Assembly: GCA_023150875.1 (NCBI GenBank)
Contig: JAKLKC010000029.1
Coordinates: 1 to 64,000 of the forward strand
Length of the DNA: 64,000 nucleotides
Reading direction: 5' to 3'
Source of the DNA: Myxococcota bacterium
GTDB taxonomy: Bacteria; Myxococcota_A; UBA796; UBA9615; JAKLKC01
In this document: piece after piece, positions 46,407 through 56,783 of the stretch
Position numbering within the stretch: the first letter of the stretch is position 1
Layout of the letters: each line of letters begins with the position of its first letter
Notes under the pieces: model-generated
Told to the model about the DNA's origin: nothing
The model's database searches: none
What the model saw: only the letters and a program-made list of their open reading frames with translations
Position numbers and translations under genes: made by a program

Positions 46407-47815
46407 GTCGGGCCGACCTGGAGCAGGAGCAGGATCGCCACCGAGGCCCACGCCCGCCGCTGGAGCGCGTCGAGGACGGCGGCGGTCAGCCATGCCGCCA
46501 CCCCCACCTCCAGCGCGAGCTGGACTCGGCCCACCGGGGGCGGCCCGGTCCCACTCCCGGAGCCGACCGATCCCCCGGTCTTCGGGGTGCGGACGAAGGC
46601 GCTCCGGCGGCCCACGAGGGCCTCCCAGACGCCCCGGGCGTTGTTTACCGAGAGTCCGAGCCCGACGCTGAGGACGAAGGGGATGGCGACGACGCGGCGG
46701 AGGAGCGGCCCTCCCCCGGCCTCGCGCGCGGCGACGGCGTAGAAGGCGTGGAGGGAAGCCGTGGACAGCAGGAAGACCAGCACGTCGAGCCCGCGAGCCA
46801 GCGATCCACCCGGATCCCCCCGCAGGCGTAGGGCCGCGGGCGCGAGGAGCAGCAGGGCCAGCATCAAGGGGTGGGCCAGGTTGTTGAGGAGGTGGAGGGT
46901 CGCCTCCAGGCAGACCCGGAGGGGCAGGGGGGCTTGCCAGATCCGGGGCAGGAGCTTGCGCGCGGTCTCCACCGAGCCCTTGGCCCAGCGATGCTGCTGG
47001 CTCTTGAAGTCCGAGACCCGGGCAGGGAGCTCCCCCGGGCAGGTCAGGGTGGGCAGGAAGACGAAGCGCCAGCCCCGGAGCTGGGCGCGGTAGGAGAGGT
47101 CGAGGTCCTCGGTCAGGGTGTCCGCCTGCCATCCCCCGGCGTCCTCGATGGCGGCGATCCTCCAGATCCCCGCGGTCCCGTTGAAGTTGAAGAAGCGGCC
47201 CGAGCGGTGGCGGGCCCCGTGCTCCAGGACGAAGTGGCCGTCCAGCAAGGTCGCCTGGGCGCGGGTGAGGGCCGAGTGTCCGGCGTTGAGGTGGGTCCAC
47301 CGGGCCTGCACGACGGCGACCCGGGGATCGAGGAAGTGGGGGGACGCCCGGCGCAGGAAGTCCGGGGCCGGCACGAAGTCGGCGTCGAAGACCGCCGCCA
47401 GGTCGGCGCGGGTCCTCGCCAGGCCGTGGGCCAGCGCCCCCGCCTTGAAGCCGCGCCGCTCGCCCCTGCGGACGTGGTCGATCCGGACCCCGCGGCTCGC
47501 GAGGCGGGCGATGGTGGCCGCCGCGATCCGGGGGGTCTCGTCGTCGCTGTCGTCCAGGAGCTGGACCTCCAGCCGGTCCCGGGGCCAGTCCAGGGCGGCC
47601 GCGGCCTCCAGCAGGCGCGCCACGACGAGGGGCTCGTCGTACACGGGGAGCTGGACCACCACCCGCGGCAGGTCGGCCTCCGGCTGGGGGGGCCTCTCCG
47701 CCGCCCGGCCCTCCCGGTGCCGGACGTAGAGCCACAGCAGGAGCAGCCGGTGGGCGCCGAAGACGGTGAGGGAGGCGACGAGGACGAAGTAGGCCGTGAG
47801 GAGGGCCTCGGTCAT
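46244..47815 (-). CDS. Processive-type family 2 glycosyltransferase, membrane-bound
   Basis: A 523-residue protein. It has an N-terminal transmembrane helix (TAYFVLVASLTVFGAHRLLLL, in parts), the GT2 catalytic motifs VVQLPVYDEPLVVARLL, LLDDSDDET, FDADFVPAPDF, ED in TLTEDLDLSYRAQ, and QQHRWAKG (the Q-x-x-R-W box of cellulose/curdlan-type synthases), then four or more C-terminal helices. This family includes glucomannan/CslA-like synthases. It overlaps the convergent gene upstream of its stop by 163 bp. Its ATG overlaps the hydrolase stop (ATGA), so these two are co-translated. Confidence 0.85.
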   Translation of the reverse strand: MTEALLTAYFVLVASLTVFGAHRLLLLWLYVRHREGRAAERPPQPEADLPRVVVQLPVYDEPLVVARLLEAAAALDWPRDRLEVQLLDDSDDETPRIAAATIARLASRGVRIDHVRRGERRGFKAGALAHGLARTRADLAAVFDADFVPAPDFLRRASPHFLDPRVAVVQARWTHLNAGHSALTRAQATLLDGHFVLEHGARHRSGRFFNFNGTAGIWRIAAIEDAGGWQADTLTEDLDLSYRAQLRGWRFVFLPTLTCPGELPARVSDFKSQQHRWAKGSVETARKLLPRIWQAPLPLRVCLEATLHLLNNLAHPLMLALLLLAPAALRLRGDPGGSLARGLDVLVFLLSTASLHAFYAVAAREAGGGPLLRRVVAIPFVLSVGLGLSVNNARGVWEALVGRRSAFVRTPKTGGSVGSGSGTGPPPVGRVQLALEVGVAAWLTAAVLDALQRRAWASVAILLLLQVGPTYLAVRSVAEAISRSPGPALAPAARPARRAATTGAYSTHGTQVGSDQLAASPGE

Positions 47816-49032
47816 CGCGCTTCGGGGGGTTGGGGAGGACCTTGCGGAGCGCCCTCGGGATGCCCGGCGGACTCCGGTGCGCCCAGCGCTGGAGGTGGGA
47901 GTGCGGCGGACGCGCCGGGGTTTCGCGCGTCCGCGTCCGGGGCGAGGTCCGCGCCCTCCCCGAGTTCGTCTTCCCCCGCCTCCAGCCAGCGGGCCACGTC
48001 CGGGAAGACGTGCTCGCGGGCGGCGCGGCTGGCGATCAGGTCGATGTGGCCGAACCGGGGCTCTCCGGCCCCCGCGCCGAACTCCCGGTAGCGCCGGAGC
48101 CGGCTCCCCGCCGCCTCGTAGGCGGGGCGCACCGACCCGGGGCGAGCCAGCCGGTCGTCGGTCCCCGAGATCACCAGGAGGGGGGCGCGCACCGCCGAAG
48201 CCAGCGCCTCCCAGGCCCCGTCGCCCCCGTCGCGGGCCAGGAGGCCGGTCCGCTGCCAGTCGTCGAACTGGCGCAGGAGCCGCGTCGAGGTGCGGACGAC
48301 GCCGCCGGCCATCACCCCCAGCACCTCGGCACGGCGGGCGATCCGCGGGTTGAACACGTGGGCGAGGCCCCACGGACCGAGCAGCAGGAGGGGGAGCCCC
48401 ACGAAGGTCCCCATGTCGGCGGGCAACGCGTCCAGCCGCCGGAGCAGGGCGCGGGTCCCCGGGGGCAGGTGCAGGGTCCCCCGCCCGGGGAGGCGCACCG
48501 GCGAGCCCAGGGTCACGATCCGGTGCAGCGCGGAGTCCCCGACGACGGCCGCGTAGGCGTAGATCAGCATCCCCCCCATGCTGTGTCCCACCCAGGACAC
48601 CTTCGGAGCGCCGGTCGCCGCCCGGACGGCGTCGATGATGGCCGGCAGGTCCCGGGTCGCCATCGCGTCGAACCCCCAGGACCATCGGGCACTCCGGGAG
48701 GGGCCCGGCCAGCGGCTGCTGGACGCGCCCCGGTACTCGGCGATCCACACGTCGTGGCCCCGGGCCGCGAGCCACCGGGCGAGGGAGATCTCCGGCGCGG
48801 CGTCCCAGCAGCGGCGGTTCATCATCAGCCCGTGGCCGAGGACCACCGGGACCGGCAGGGGGGTGCCCTGGGGGCGGATCCGCAGCAGGGCCAAGGACCA
48901 GCCGTCGGAGGTGGTGGCGTGGTGGACCTCGTCGTAGGCGCGCGACCGCCCGAAGAACCACCGGGCGGCCGCCGCGGCCATCACCCAGGCGACCGCCAGG
49001 ACCACCACGAGGCCGAGGACGAGCTGGAGCAT
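47812..49032 (-). CDS. Membrane-anchored alpha/beta hydrolase
   Basis: A 406-residue protein with an N-terminal transmembrane anchor (LVLGLVVVLAVAWVMAAAAA). The hydrolase domain has PVVLGHGLMMNRRCWD, the nucleophile elbow VGHSMGGMLIY, a late Asp in VISGTDDRLA and His in FGHIDLIASRAA. It resembles PHA/steryl-ester-type lipases. The C-terminal 50 residues are an acidic, Pro-rich tail. Stop and start overlap with the next gene (ATGA), suggesting joint function, perhaps in envelope lipid or glycan processing. The ATG at 49032 was chosen to start the anchor. Confidence 0.82.
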   Translation of the reverse strand: MLQLVLGLVVVLAVAWVMAAAAARWFFGRSRAYDEVHHATTSDGWSLALLRIRPQGTPLPVPVVLGHGLMMNRRCWDAAPEISLARWLAARGHDVWIAEYRGASSSRWPGPSRSARWSWGFDAMATRDLPAIIDAVRAATGAPKVSWVGHSMGGMLIYAYAAVVGDSALHRIVTLGSPVRLPGRGTLHLPPGTRALLRRLDALPADMGTFVGLPLLLLGPWGLAHVFNPRIARRAEVLGVMAGGVVRTSTRLLRQFDDWQRTGLLARDGGDGAWEALASAVRAPLLVISGTDDRLARPGSVRPAYEAAGSRLRRYREFGAGAGEPRFGHIDLIASRAAREHVFPDVARWLEAGEDELGEGADLAPDADARNPGASAALPPPALGAPESAGHPEGAPQGPPQPPEAR

Positions 49033-49226
49033 GGGGATCCGGCGCTCCGGGCCGTCGCGCCGCGTCGCCGGCGCCGGGGGCGCCGAGGGATGATCGGGGC
49101 CGCCCACGGCGGAAGCAAGCCCGCGGGGGCGAGGGGCGTCGTTGACGGCGGGGGCGGGACGCCCGATGATCCCCGGCTCGCCGGCCCGGGAACCCTGGGG
49201 AGGGCGGGCATTCCGGGAGGTCCTCG

Positions 49227-50429
49227 ATGCAGCCGAGCCGGATCCTGGTGGGAGTCAGCGGCGGCGTGGCGGCGTTCAAGGCGTGCCTCCTGGTGCGCCG
49301 GCTGCGGCGGGACGGGCACGAGGTCCGGGTGATCCTCACCCGCTCGGCCGCGCGCTTCGTGGGGGCCCCCACCTTCCACGCGCTGACCTCCCACCGCGTG
49401 TACGACGACATGTGGGACCCCTCGGCGGCGGAGGGAGGGGAGCCCCACGTCGACCTCTCCGCCTGGGCCGACGCGGCGATCGTCTACCCCGCCACCGCCG
49501 ACCTGGTGGCCCGGGTCGCCTCCGGCCGCTCCGATGACCTGCTGGCGGCCACCCTCCTGTGCCTGGAGCGCCCCCTGGTCGTCTGCCCGGCGATGCACGC
49601 CCGGATGTACCGGAACTTCTTCTTCGGCGAGGCGCTGAAGAAGCTGCGCCTGGGCGGGGTGACGGTGCTGGAGGCCGAGGTGGGCGAGCTCGCCTCGGGG
49701 GAGGTGGGGGAGGGGCGCCTCCCCGAGCCCGATGCGGCGGTCGAGGCCCTCTACACCCGCATGACCGCCAAGGACCTCGGCGGCCTGCGGATCCTGGTCA
49801 CCGCCGGCCCCACCCGGGAACACCTGGATCCCGTCCGCTTCCTGAGCAACCCCTCCACCGGGAAGATGGGCTACGCCGTGGCCCGCATGGCGCTCCGGCG
49901 GGGGGCGAGGGTGAGCCTGGTCACGGGTCCCACGGACCTGGTGCCCCCCCGGGGCGCGGAGGTGGAGCGGGTAGAGTCCGCCGCCCAGATGGCCGCCGCG
50001 GTCCACCGCGCCTACGAAGGCTGCGACGCGGTGGTCATGTGCGCCGCGGTGGCCGACTTCGCCCCCGCCGAGGTCTCGCCCCGGAAGGTCCACAAGACCG
50101 GCGGGCCCGTCTCGGTGGAGCTGCGACCCACCGAGGACATCCTGCGCTCCCTGGGCGAGCGCAAGGGCCACCGGGTGCTGGTGGGCTTCGCCATGGAGAC
50201 CGACGACCTGGAGGGCTCGGCGCGGCGCAAGCGGGCCGCCAAGAACCTGGACCTCGTCGTCGGGAACGACGTGACCACCCAGGGAGCGGGCTTCGGGACC
50301 GACACCAACGTCGTGATATTGATCGGCGCGACGGGTACAATCGAGCGCCTTCCTCGGCTCCCGAAGGAGGAGGTCGCCCACCGTATCCTCGATAGGGTCG
50401 CGGCGCTCGCGGCGGAACGCCGGTCCTGA
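49227..50429 (+). CDS. coaBC: Bifunctional PPC decarboxylase / PPC synthetase
   Basis: A 400-residue bifunctional enzyme that makes 4'-phosphopantetheine for CoA. CoaC part (1-190): GVSGGVAAFKACLLVR, PHVDLSAWAD with the active His, PATADLVARVASGRSDDLL, PAMHARMY (Asn to His in the PAMN motif, seen in other lineages too). CoaB part: ASGEVGEGRLPEP, then ITAGPTREHLDPVRFLSNPSTGKMGYAVA (in parts), and KKHKTGG-type segment RKVHKTGGP. ATG at 49227. The next gene starts 27 bp later with a GTG. Confidence 0.95.
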   Translation: MQPSRILVGVSGGVAAFKACLLVRRLRRDGHEVRVILTRSAARFVGAPTFHALTSHRVYDDMWDPSAAEGGEPHVDLSAWADAAIVYPATADLVARVASGRSDDLLAATLLCLERPLVVCPAMHARMYRNFFFGEALKKLRLGGVTVLEAEVGELASGEVGEGRLPEPDAAVEALYTRMTAKDLGGLRILVTAGPTREHLDPVRFLSNPSTGKMGYAVARMALRRGARVSLVTGPTDLVPPRGAEVERVESAAQMAAAVHRAYEGCDAVVMCAAVADFAPAEVSPRKVHKTGGPVSVELRPTEDILRSLGERKGHRVLVGFAMETDDLEGSARRKRAAKNLDLVVGNDVTTQGAGFGTDTNVVILIGATGTIERLPRLPKEEVAHRILDRVAALAAERRS

Positions 50430-50456
50430 GCGCGTCGGCCCCCCAGGGGTCCCGAC

Positions 50457-53138
50457 GTGCTCCGACATCCCGCCACCCCGATCGCCGTCGCCTGCCTCCT
50501 CGCCGCCCCCTTCGCCGGCTGCGGCGAAGAGCCCGTCCCCGGGGACGACGACACCACCGCCGCCGACGACGACACCGGACCCGAGGAGTGGCCCCCCATC
50601 GAGACGGGATCCCTCGTGGCGGGGGCGGCGTCGGGGACCCTGGACCTGCCCGTCGGGATCCCCCTCGGGGGCTACACGGGGCGGGACGGCTACCTGGGCA
50701 ACGATCCCGGCCCCGACAACCGGGACAGCCCCTACGTCACCGACTTCGTGCCCTCGGGGGGAGTGCAGACCCGCGCTCCCGCCCACGCGGTGTGGCTCGA
50801 GGCCGGCAGCCAGTCCGCGTTGCTGCTGAAGGCCGACCTGATCTACCCCTTCGACGGCATGGTCACCGCCCTGGAGGAGAAGTTCGCGGCCCGCACCGGG
50901 GTCGAGGTGCGGGACCGGCTGATGCTGTCCACCAGCCACAGCCACTCCTCCTACGGGACCTTCAGCCAGGCCCTGTACCTGTTCTTCGGGACCGACGGCT
51001 TCAACCGCGAGGTGTTCGAGCGGATGACCGACCAGCTCGCGGACCTCGCCGCCGCCGCCTGGAAGGGGAGGGTCGCCGCGGCGATCGGCGTCGGTTTCGA
51101 CGAGGAGTTCGACCCCATTGGGGTGGACGAGATCTTTCGCGACCGCCGCGGGGAGAACGACCTGCTGCCCGATCCCTGGGGTCAGCCCACCGGGCCCGGC
51201 TTCAAGGACCCTCGCCTGACGGTGCTGCGGATCGACCGGTCCCAGGGGACGTCGGATCCCGGCGACGACACGCCTCTTGCGCTGCTCTTCCACTTCGGGG
51301 TCCACGGGACGGTCATGGGGGGCGACAACCCCCTCGTCACCAGCGAGACCACCGGGCACATCGAGCTGAAGCTGCGGGACCGTCTGCCCCCCGGCGTGGT
51401 GAACCTGCACCTCCAGGGGGCGGCGGGGGACGTGTCCCCCGCTGGGGAGCAGGGGGACTTCGCCCGCATGGAGTGGCTCGGGGAGAAGGCGGCCCCGAAG
51501 GTCCTCGCCCTCTGGCAGGAGACGCCCACCACCACCGACCCCGTGAGTCTGGAGGCCGTCGTCCGCTCCGTCGACCAGGGCCGCGACATCACCGTGAGCC
51601 GGAACGGCGCGGTCGACTGGTACTACCTGCCCTACCAGGAGGACTTCGTCCCCGACTCGGAGATCTGGGAGGCGGACGGCGTGACCCCCCGTTCCCCGTT
51701 CGACGAGTTCCGGGCCGAGTACGGCGCCGCCCTGTGCGGCACCGAGGACATCGAGATCCCCTTCCTGGGCATGGGGGTCTCGACCCCGCCCTACACGTCC
51801 TGTCTCGACATGAGCAACGCCGGTGCCCTGCTGAGCGTCGTGTTCCGGTACCCCGAGGAGGAGCTGACCTACCCCCTCCAGGAGACCCGGAAGACCATGC
51901 TGGGCGCGCTGCGGATCGGGCCGGTGCCCATCCACGACTTCGGCGGTGACACCGTCTCGGACGACTTCGTCGCCGCGTTCTTCCCCGGCGAGCCCCTCAC
52001 CCTCTTCAGCCTCGACTTCCGCAAGCGGCTGGGGGAGGAGGTGGGTTTCCCCCACGCCATCGTCGTCGGCTACTCCCAGGACGAGGAGGGCTACCTGTGC
52101 GGCACCGAGGACTGGCTCCAGGGCGGCTACGAGCCCGGGATCAACATCTGGGGGCCGATCCAGGGGGACTTCCTCATCGAGAGGATGCTGGACCTGACCG
52201 GGCTCCTGCTGACCCGGGACGTCGCCGAGGATCCGACCTGGCCCGACTTCTCCGACGAGCAGTACGCGCTGTGGGACCTCGTCCCCGCGGTGCCCGATCC
52301 AGGGGTGCAGGGGGGGACCGTCCCGGACGTGGTGCCCGCCTACCTGTACTCCCGGGACGGGTGGATCCCCTCGTCCCCCCAGCCCGATCCCGTCGTGCCC
52401 AGGGTGACGGGGATCGCGTCCTTCGTGTGGCGCGGAGGCGACGCGGTCCTTGGGCTCCCCCGGGTGAGCCTGGAGAGGGAGCAGACGCCCGGGGCCGGCG
52501 ACTTCGTACCCGCGACCCTCCCCGGCGGGCAGCCCCTGGACGACTCGGGCTACGACATGATCCTGACCTACACCCCCGATCCCCTGACCGACCCCTACGA
52601 CGACTTCGATCGCGTCCACTACTGGCTGGTGGAGTGGCAGGCGGTCACCGATCGGCCCTCGCTGGAGTGGTCGGCGTCCGTGCCCGCGGGGATGTGGAGG
52701 TTCCACGTCGAGGGGCGGGTGGCGGACCCCGCCGAGACGGGGCACCCGTACCTCGGCACGCCCTACGAGCTGTGGAGCGAGCCCTTCGAGGTGGTGCCGT
52801 CGCCCCTGGTGGTGGAGGCGACGGCGGTCTCGGCCACCGAGGTGGTGCTGAACGTCTCGTACGGCGCGCCGGCGCGCGGCTTCCGCCTGCTGGACATGGA
52901 CGCCGACTTCCGGGGTCCGACCCCCATCGAGGGGGGGGACGGGACCCCCGCGGTCCAGGTGACCCTCCTCTCCGCCACCGACGGCACGGTGCTGGACGGG
53001 CAGGCGGTGACCGCGGTGCGCGGCGGGACTTACAGTGTGGTGACCCTCTCGGGCCTCGACCTCTCGCCGGGGAATGCCACCGTCACCGTGGTGGACGGCT
53101 TCGGGAACTCCGGCGAGGTCGCGGTCGTGGTCCCCTGA
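50457..53138 (+). CDS. Neutral-ceramidase-like lipoprotein
   Basis: An 893-residue lipoprotein. The GTG at 50457 starts a signal with lipobox FAGC, followed by an Asp-rich linker ([12 protein letters not shown]). The catalytic domain follows neutral/alkaline ceramidases: [39 protein letters not shown] (zinc His), [19 protein letters not shown] with the catalytic Ser region SETTG, and [11 protein letters not shown]. The C-terminal 400 residues contain Ig-like sandwiches. It would cleave N-acyl-sphingosines at the outer surface. Some deltaproteobacteria make sphingolipids, so an own-lipid or prey role is possible. The family call is by motif order. Confidence 0.8.
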   Translation: MLRHPATPIAVACLLAAPFAGCGEEPVPGDDDTTAADDDTGPEEWPPIETGSLVAGAASGTLDLPVGIPLGGYTGRDGYLGNDPGPDNRDSPYVTDFVPSGGVQTRAPAHAVWLEAGSQSALLLKADLIYPFDGMVTALEEKFAARTGVEVRDRLMLSTSHSHSSYGTFSQALYLFFGTDGFNREVFERMTDQLADLAAAAWKGRVAAAIGVGFDEEFDPIGVDEIFRDRRGENDLLPDPWGQPTGPGFKDPRLTVLRIDRSQGTSDPGDDTPLALLFHFGVHGTVMGGDNPLVTSETTGHIELKLRDRLPPGVVNLHLQGAAGDVSPAGEQGDFARMEWLGEKAAPKVLALWQETPTTTDPVSLEAVVRSVDQGRDITVSRNGAVDWYYLPYQEDFVPDSEIWEADGVTPRSPFDEFRAEYGAALCGTEDIEIPFLGMGVSTPPYTSCLDMSNAGALLSVVFRYPEEELTYPLQETRKTMLGALRIGPVPIHDFGGDTVSDDFVAAFFPGEPLTLFSLDFRKRLGEEVGFPHAIVVGYSQDEEGYLCGTEDWLQGGYEPGINIWGPIQGDFLIERMLDLTGLLLTRDVAEDPTWPDFSDEQYALWDLVPAVPDPGVQGGTVPDVVPAYLYSRDGWIPSSPQPDPVVPRVTGIASFVWRGGDAVLGLPRVSLEREQTPGAGDFVPATLPGGQPLDDSGYDMILTYTPDPLTDPYDDFDRVHYWLVEWQAVTDRPSLEWSASVPAGMWRFHVEGRVADPAETGHPYLGTPYELWSEPFEVVPSPLVVEATAVSATEVVLNVSYGAPARGFRLLDMDADFRGPTPIEGGDGTPAVQVTLLSATDGTVLDGQAVTAVRGGTYSVVTLSGLDLSPGNATVTVVDGFGNSGEVAVVVP

Positions 53139-53171
53139 GGGACTTCAGCGCGGATCGGGAGGGGACGGAGC

Positions 53172-54107
53172 GTGGCCGTGGGCACGGACGCCTGGGGGGA
53201 GTTGCTGGAGCTGGCGCGGGACCTGCGCGCCGAGCTCGACGACCACGCCCGCTCCGCGGCGGGCCTCCCCGAGGGGCCGGCCCCCGAACTCCCTCCCCCC
53301 CCGCCCATGGTCTCCGCCGGTGGCGGACGGGGCGCTGCGGCCCGTCGGGAGGGGGGTCCACCCGCGGCCGCGCCCCGGCGGCCCGAGCCTCGGCCGGCGC
53401 CGGACCCCGCTTCCATCCCCGGGATCCATCCTGCGGGTCTGGCCGCTGCCCCCGCGCGCCCGCCGTCCCCCGTCCCCCACCGCTCCCCGCGGTCCGCCGC
53501 CGAGAGGGGCGAGGTCCTCCGGGCGATCCGGGAGGACCTCGGGGACTGCCAGCGGTGCCGGCTCGCCTCGGGGCGGACGACCCTGGTCTTCTCGGACGGC
53601 AGCCCGGACGCGAAGGTGATGTTCGTCGGCGAGGCTCCGGGGGCCGACGAGGACCGGCGGGGCGTGCCCTTCGTGGGCGCCGCCGGCCAGATGCTGACCG
53701 ACATCATCGAGAACGTGCTCCGCATACCCCGGGAAGAGGTCTACATCGCCAACGTCGTCAAGTGCAGGCCCCCGGGGAACCGTGACCCCGGCGCGGACGA
53801 GGTCGAGACCTGCGGGCCGTTCCTGATGCGCCAGATCGAGGCCGTGGAGCCGCTGATCCTGGTGGCGCTGGGGCGCTTCGCCGTCCAGACCCTGCTCCGC
53901 TCCCAGGCGCCGATCTCGCGGATGCGCGGGCGTTTCCACCGGTTCGGGGCGGGGATCTCGTTGATGCCGACCTACCATCCGGCCTACCTGTTGCGGAACC
54001 CCGCGGACAAGCGGCTGGTCTTCGAGGACATGGTCATGGTACGGGGAGAGTACGAGCGCCTTACGGGCACCACGCTGCCGCCGGTGCGCTCGCGAAGAGG
54101 GGGGTGA
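53172..54107 (+). CDS. Uracil-DNA glycosylase, family 4 (Fe-S)
   Basis: A 311-residue enzyme that removes uracil from DNA. A Pro/Ala-rich N-terminal region (about residues 25-110) precedes the domain, longer than in short family 4 enzymes. The domain has CQRCRLASG (first Fe-S cysteines), [41 protein letters not shown] (in parts; two more cysteines), and [12 protein letters not shown] start at 53172. The next gene begins at or just after its stop. Confidence 0.92.
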   Translation: MAVGTDAWGELLELARDLRAELDDHARSAAGLPEGPAPELPPPPPMVSAGGGRGAAARREGGPPAAAPRRPEPRPAPDPASIPGIHPAGLAAAPARPPSPVPHRSPRSAAERGEVLRAIREDLGDCQRCRLASGRTTLVFSDGSPDAKVMFVGEAPGADEDRRGVPFVGAAGQMLTDIIENVLRIPREEVYIANVVKCRPPGNRDPGADEVETCGPFLMRQIEAVEPLILVALGRFAVQTLLRSQAPISRMRGRFHRFGAGISLMPTYHPAYLLRNPADKRLVFEDMVMVRGEYERLTGTTLPPVRSRRGG

Positions 54108-54112
54108 GGGGC

Positions 54113-55576
54113 ATGGCAGGGGAGGGGGACGGAACGAGGCGCCGGTCGGCGAGGGCGCGGGGCGTCGCGGCCCTGGCGGTGGTGCTGGGGGCCCTCGGGA
54201 GCTCGGTCGCGGCGGAACCGATCCCATCCCCGGCGCCCCTGGTCCACAGCGTGGTCCTGGACGACGACGCCATCGACCCCGGCACCGGCGCGTGGATCGT
54301 CCGCGCCCTCGCCGCGGCCGACGAGGCGGGTGCCGATGCCTTCCTCCTCCAGCTCGACACCCCCGGCGGACTCCTGGGCACCACCCGCGACATCGTGAAG
54401 GCGGAGCTCGCCAGCGAGGTCCCGGTCATCGTGTGGGTCGGACCCTCGGGGGCGAGGGCGGGATCGGCGGGCGTATTCATCACCGTCGCGGCGGGGCTGG
54501 CCGCCATGGCCCCGGGGACCCACATCGGCGCCGCCCACCCCGTGAGCCTGCTGGGCGCGCCGCCGGTCCCCCCCGACGGCGGCGAGGGGGACCCCGCGCC
54601 ACTTCCCTCCTCCGGCACCGAGATGGAGCGGAAGGTCCTGAAGGACACCCTGGCCTGGGTCTCGGCGATCTGCGAGCAGCGTGGACGTCCTGTGGAGTGG
54701 TGCGTCAAGGCGGTGGCCGAGTCCGATGCCATCCCGTCGTCGGAGGCCCTGGAGAAGGGTGTCGTGGACGTGATCGCCGCCGACGTGACCGACCTGCTCC
54801 GCCGGGTCGACGGCCGCGAGGTCCCCACGGCGCGGGAGCCGGCGATCCTCCGGACCGCCGGAGCCCGGGTGGTCGAGGTGGAGCCGTCCCTCCGGGAGCA
54901 GGTGGTCCACCTCCTCTCGGACCCCAACGTCCTGTTCCTGCTCATCGCCGTGGGGCTGCTGGGGATCCTCGGGGAGCTCAGCCACCCGGGCACGATCCTC
55001 CCGGGGGTGGTGGGGCTGGGGAGCCTCATCGCCGCGGCGGTGGGGCTCGCCATCGTGCCCTTCAACGTCGCGGGGCTCTTGCTGGTCGGCCTCGCCTTCG
55101 TGCTCTTCGTCCTCGAGGCCTTCGTGACCAGCTTCGGGCTCCTGACGGTCGGGGGGATCCTGTCGCTGGTCCTGGGCGGCCTGCTCCTCTTCGACACCCC
55201 CGGCTCCGGCGTCCGGGTCGACGTGGGGGTCCTGGCGGGGGTGGCGGTGGCGGTGGGGGTGGCGGCGGCGACCATCGGGGTGCTGGTGGCGAGGGCCTAC
55301 CGGACCCCTATCCGGACGGGGATGGAGGGGATGATCGGCCAGCTCGGTACCGTGACCCGAGCCTTCATGCCGGCTGGGACCGGCTTCTCGGGCACCCTCT
55401 TCGCCCGGGGGGAGTACTGGACCGGGTGGGCCGCCGCGCCCCTCGAGGCGGGCGCTAGGGTGCGCGTGATCGCCATGGAGGGCCTCCAGGTGACGGTGGA
55501 GCCGGTGGAGGAAGGGCCCCCCACCGGCGTCGGAGGTGTCCCTCCGCCGGAGCCACCCGCGGAGCGCTCCTACTGA
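54113..55576 (+). CDS. nfeD: NfeD-type membrane serine protease (STOPP partner)
   Basis: A 487-residue membrane protein. A signal-like N-terminus leads to a ClpP-like domain: LLQLDTPGGLLGTTRDI, ARAGSAGVFITVAAG (nucleophile Ser) and a Lys in MERKVLKDTLAW. Three or more transmembrane helices follow (LFLLIAVGLLGILGELSHPG, IAAAVGLAIVPFNVAGLLLV, ILSLVLGGLLLF), then a C-terminal OB-like NfeD domain. It is encoded next to slipin, the standard pairing for membrane-protein quality control. GAGGGG precedes the ATG at 54113; a GTG at 54104 overlapping the previous stop is also possible. Confidence 0.88.
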   Translation: MAGEGDGTRRRSARARGVAALAVVLGALGSSVAAEPIPSPAPLVHSVVLDDDAIDPGTGAWIVRALAAADEAGADAFLLQLDTPGGLLGTTRDIVKAELASEVPVIVWVGPSGARAGSAGVFITVAAGLAAMAPGTHIGAAHPVSLLGAPPVPPDGGEGDPAPLPSSGTEMERKVLKDTLAWVSAICEQRGRPVEWCVKAVAESDAIPSSEALEKGVVDVIAADVTDLLRRVDGREVPTAREPAILRTAGARVVEVEPSLREQVVHLLSDPNVLFLLIAVGLLGILGELSHPGTILPGVVGLGSLIAAAVGLAIVPFNVAGLLLVGLAFVLFVLEAFVTSFGLLTVGGILSLVLGGLLLFDTPGSGVRVDVGVLAGVAVAVGVAAATIGVLVARAYRTPIRTGMEGMIGQLGTVTRAFMPAGTGFSGTLFARGEYWTGWAAAPLEAGARVRVIAMEGLQVTVEPVEEGPPTGVGGVPPPEPPAERSY

Positions 55577-55647
55577 GGCGGAGGGGGCCGGAGATCCGGT
55601 CGCAGTCGTAGTAACCTGGGGCCGCGAGGCCCCAAGTGGAGGTGGCG

Positions 55648-56403
55648 ATGCCGTTCGTGGTGGTGTTCGTCTTCGCGATCGGGCTGATGGGGCTGTTCTT
55701 CCTGGCCTCCGCGGTCCGGGTGCTCAACGAGTACGAGCGGGGCGTGGTGTTCCGGCTGGGCCGCCTCATCGCGGTGAAGGGGCCGGGGCTGATCCTGCTG
55801 ATCCCCATGATCGACCGCATGGTGCGGGTCTCGCTGAGGACCGTCGCCATGGACGTGCCTCCCCAGGACGTGATCACCCGCGACAACGTCAGCGTGAAGG
55901 TCAACGCCGTCGTGTACTTCCGCGTCGTCGAGCCCACCCGCGCCATCGTGGAGATCGAGAACTTCCTCTATGCCACGAGCCAGCTCGCCCAGACGACCCT
56001 GCGCGCCGTCGTCGGCGAGGCGAGCCTCGACGACCTGCTCTCGGAGCGGGAGAAGCTGAACCACCAGCTCCAGTCGATCCTCGACCACCAGACGGATCCC
56101 TGGGGGATCAAGGTCAGCATCGTCGAGGTCAAGCACATCGACCTGCCCGAGGAGATGCGGCGCGCCATGGCGCGGGAGGCCGAGGCCGAGAGGGAGCGCC
56201 GCGCCAAGGTCATCGCCGCCGAGGGGGAGTTCCAGGCGTCCGCCCGGCTCGCGGAGGCCGCCGAGATCATCTCCAAGCACCCGGCGGCCTTGCAGCTTCG
56301 CTACCTCCAGACCCTCAGCGAGATCGCGGCCGAGAACAACTCCACGACGATCTTCCCGGTCCCCATCGACTTCATGGAGGCCCTCATCAAGGGGAGATCA
56401 TAG
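55648..56403 (+). CDS. Slipin (stomatin/prohibitin family)
   Basis: A 251-residue SPFH protein. An N-terminal membrane helix ([20 protein letters not shown]) is followed by the band-7 domain: [50 protein letters not shown] coiled coil ([20 protein letters not shown]) and [18 protein letters not shown] end it. ATG at 55648 has GGAGG just upstream. It forms a scaffold for the NfeD protease encoded 71 bp before it. Confidence 0.92.
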   Translation: MPFVVVFVFAIGLMGLFFLASAVRVLNEYERGVVFRLGRLIAVKGPGLILLIPMIDRMVRVSLRTVAMDVPPQDVITRDNVSVKVNAVVYFRVVEPTRAIVEIENFLYATSQLAQTTLRAVVGEASLDDLLSEREKLNHQLQSILDHQTDPWGIKVSIVEVKHIDLPEEMRRAMAREAEAERERRAKVIAAEGEFQASARLAEAAEIISKHPAALQLRYLQTLSEIAAENNSTTIFPVPIDFMEALIKGRS

Positions 56404-56535
56404 GAGGAAGGGCCCACGCGACCATCCTGTCCCTCGACGGGCCGCGCCCGCGCGAGCCGTGGACCGTGACGGGGGCCTGCCCCGGCGGGGGCACTCCCGA
56501 CGGACCCGACCCGGACGAGGAACGGGAAAAAACTT

Positions 56536-56565
56536 TTGACACGGCGGAGCGAAGCCGTAGATACT
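56536..56565 (+). promoter_or_regulatory. Sigma-70 promoter upstream of csrA
   Basis: TTGACA (56536-56541), an 18-bp spacer and GATACT (56560-56565). It is the best-matching plus-strand promoter in this gap and gives a leader of about 210 nt before the csrA ATG. It resembles the operon promoter at 34270 in spacer length. Confidence 0.65.
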
Positions 56566-56571
56566 AGCAGA

Positions 56572-56783
56572 CGCCTCAAGGGAAGAAGCGGGGTGGGGGC
56601 GGGCCGTCGTCACGGACCGTGGGGTCGGCTTCCGTCATCACATACCGCGGGCTCCGCCTCCCTTCCCGTCTGCCGCGGTGAGGGAGTGGGGATCGGACGT
56701 CACCGGACGGGCACCGGACAGGCCGGAACGGACGCGACGGGCGAGCCCAGGCACAACCTCTTCGGTGAAGGAATTGCTGAGAG
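56572..56783 (+). promoter_or_regulatory. csrA 5' leader with clustered GGA motifs
   Basis: The leader carries several GGA triplets, including CACGGACCG, ATCGGACGT, ACCGGACGG, ACCGGACAG, CCGGAACGG and AAGGAATTG near the start codon. GGA in an unpaired loop is the core of CsrA binding sites, so autoregulation is possible. GGA is frequent in GC-rich DNA, so this is suggestive only. The 380-bp gap 56404-56783 otherwise shows nothing. Confidence 0.4.
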
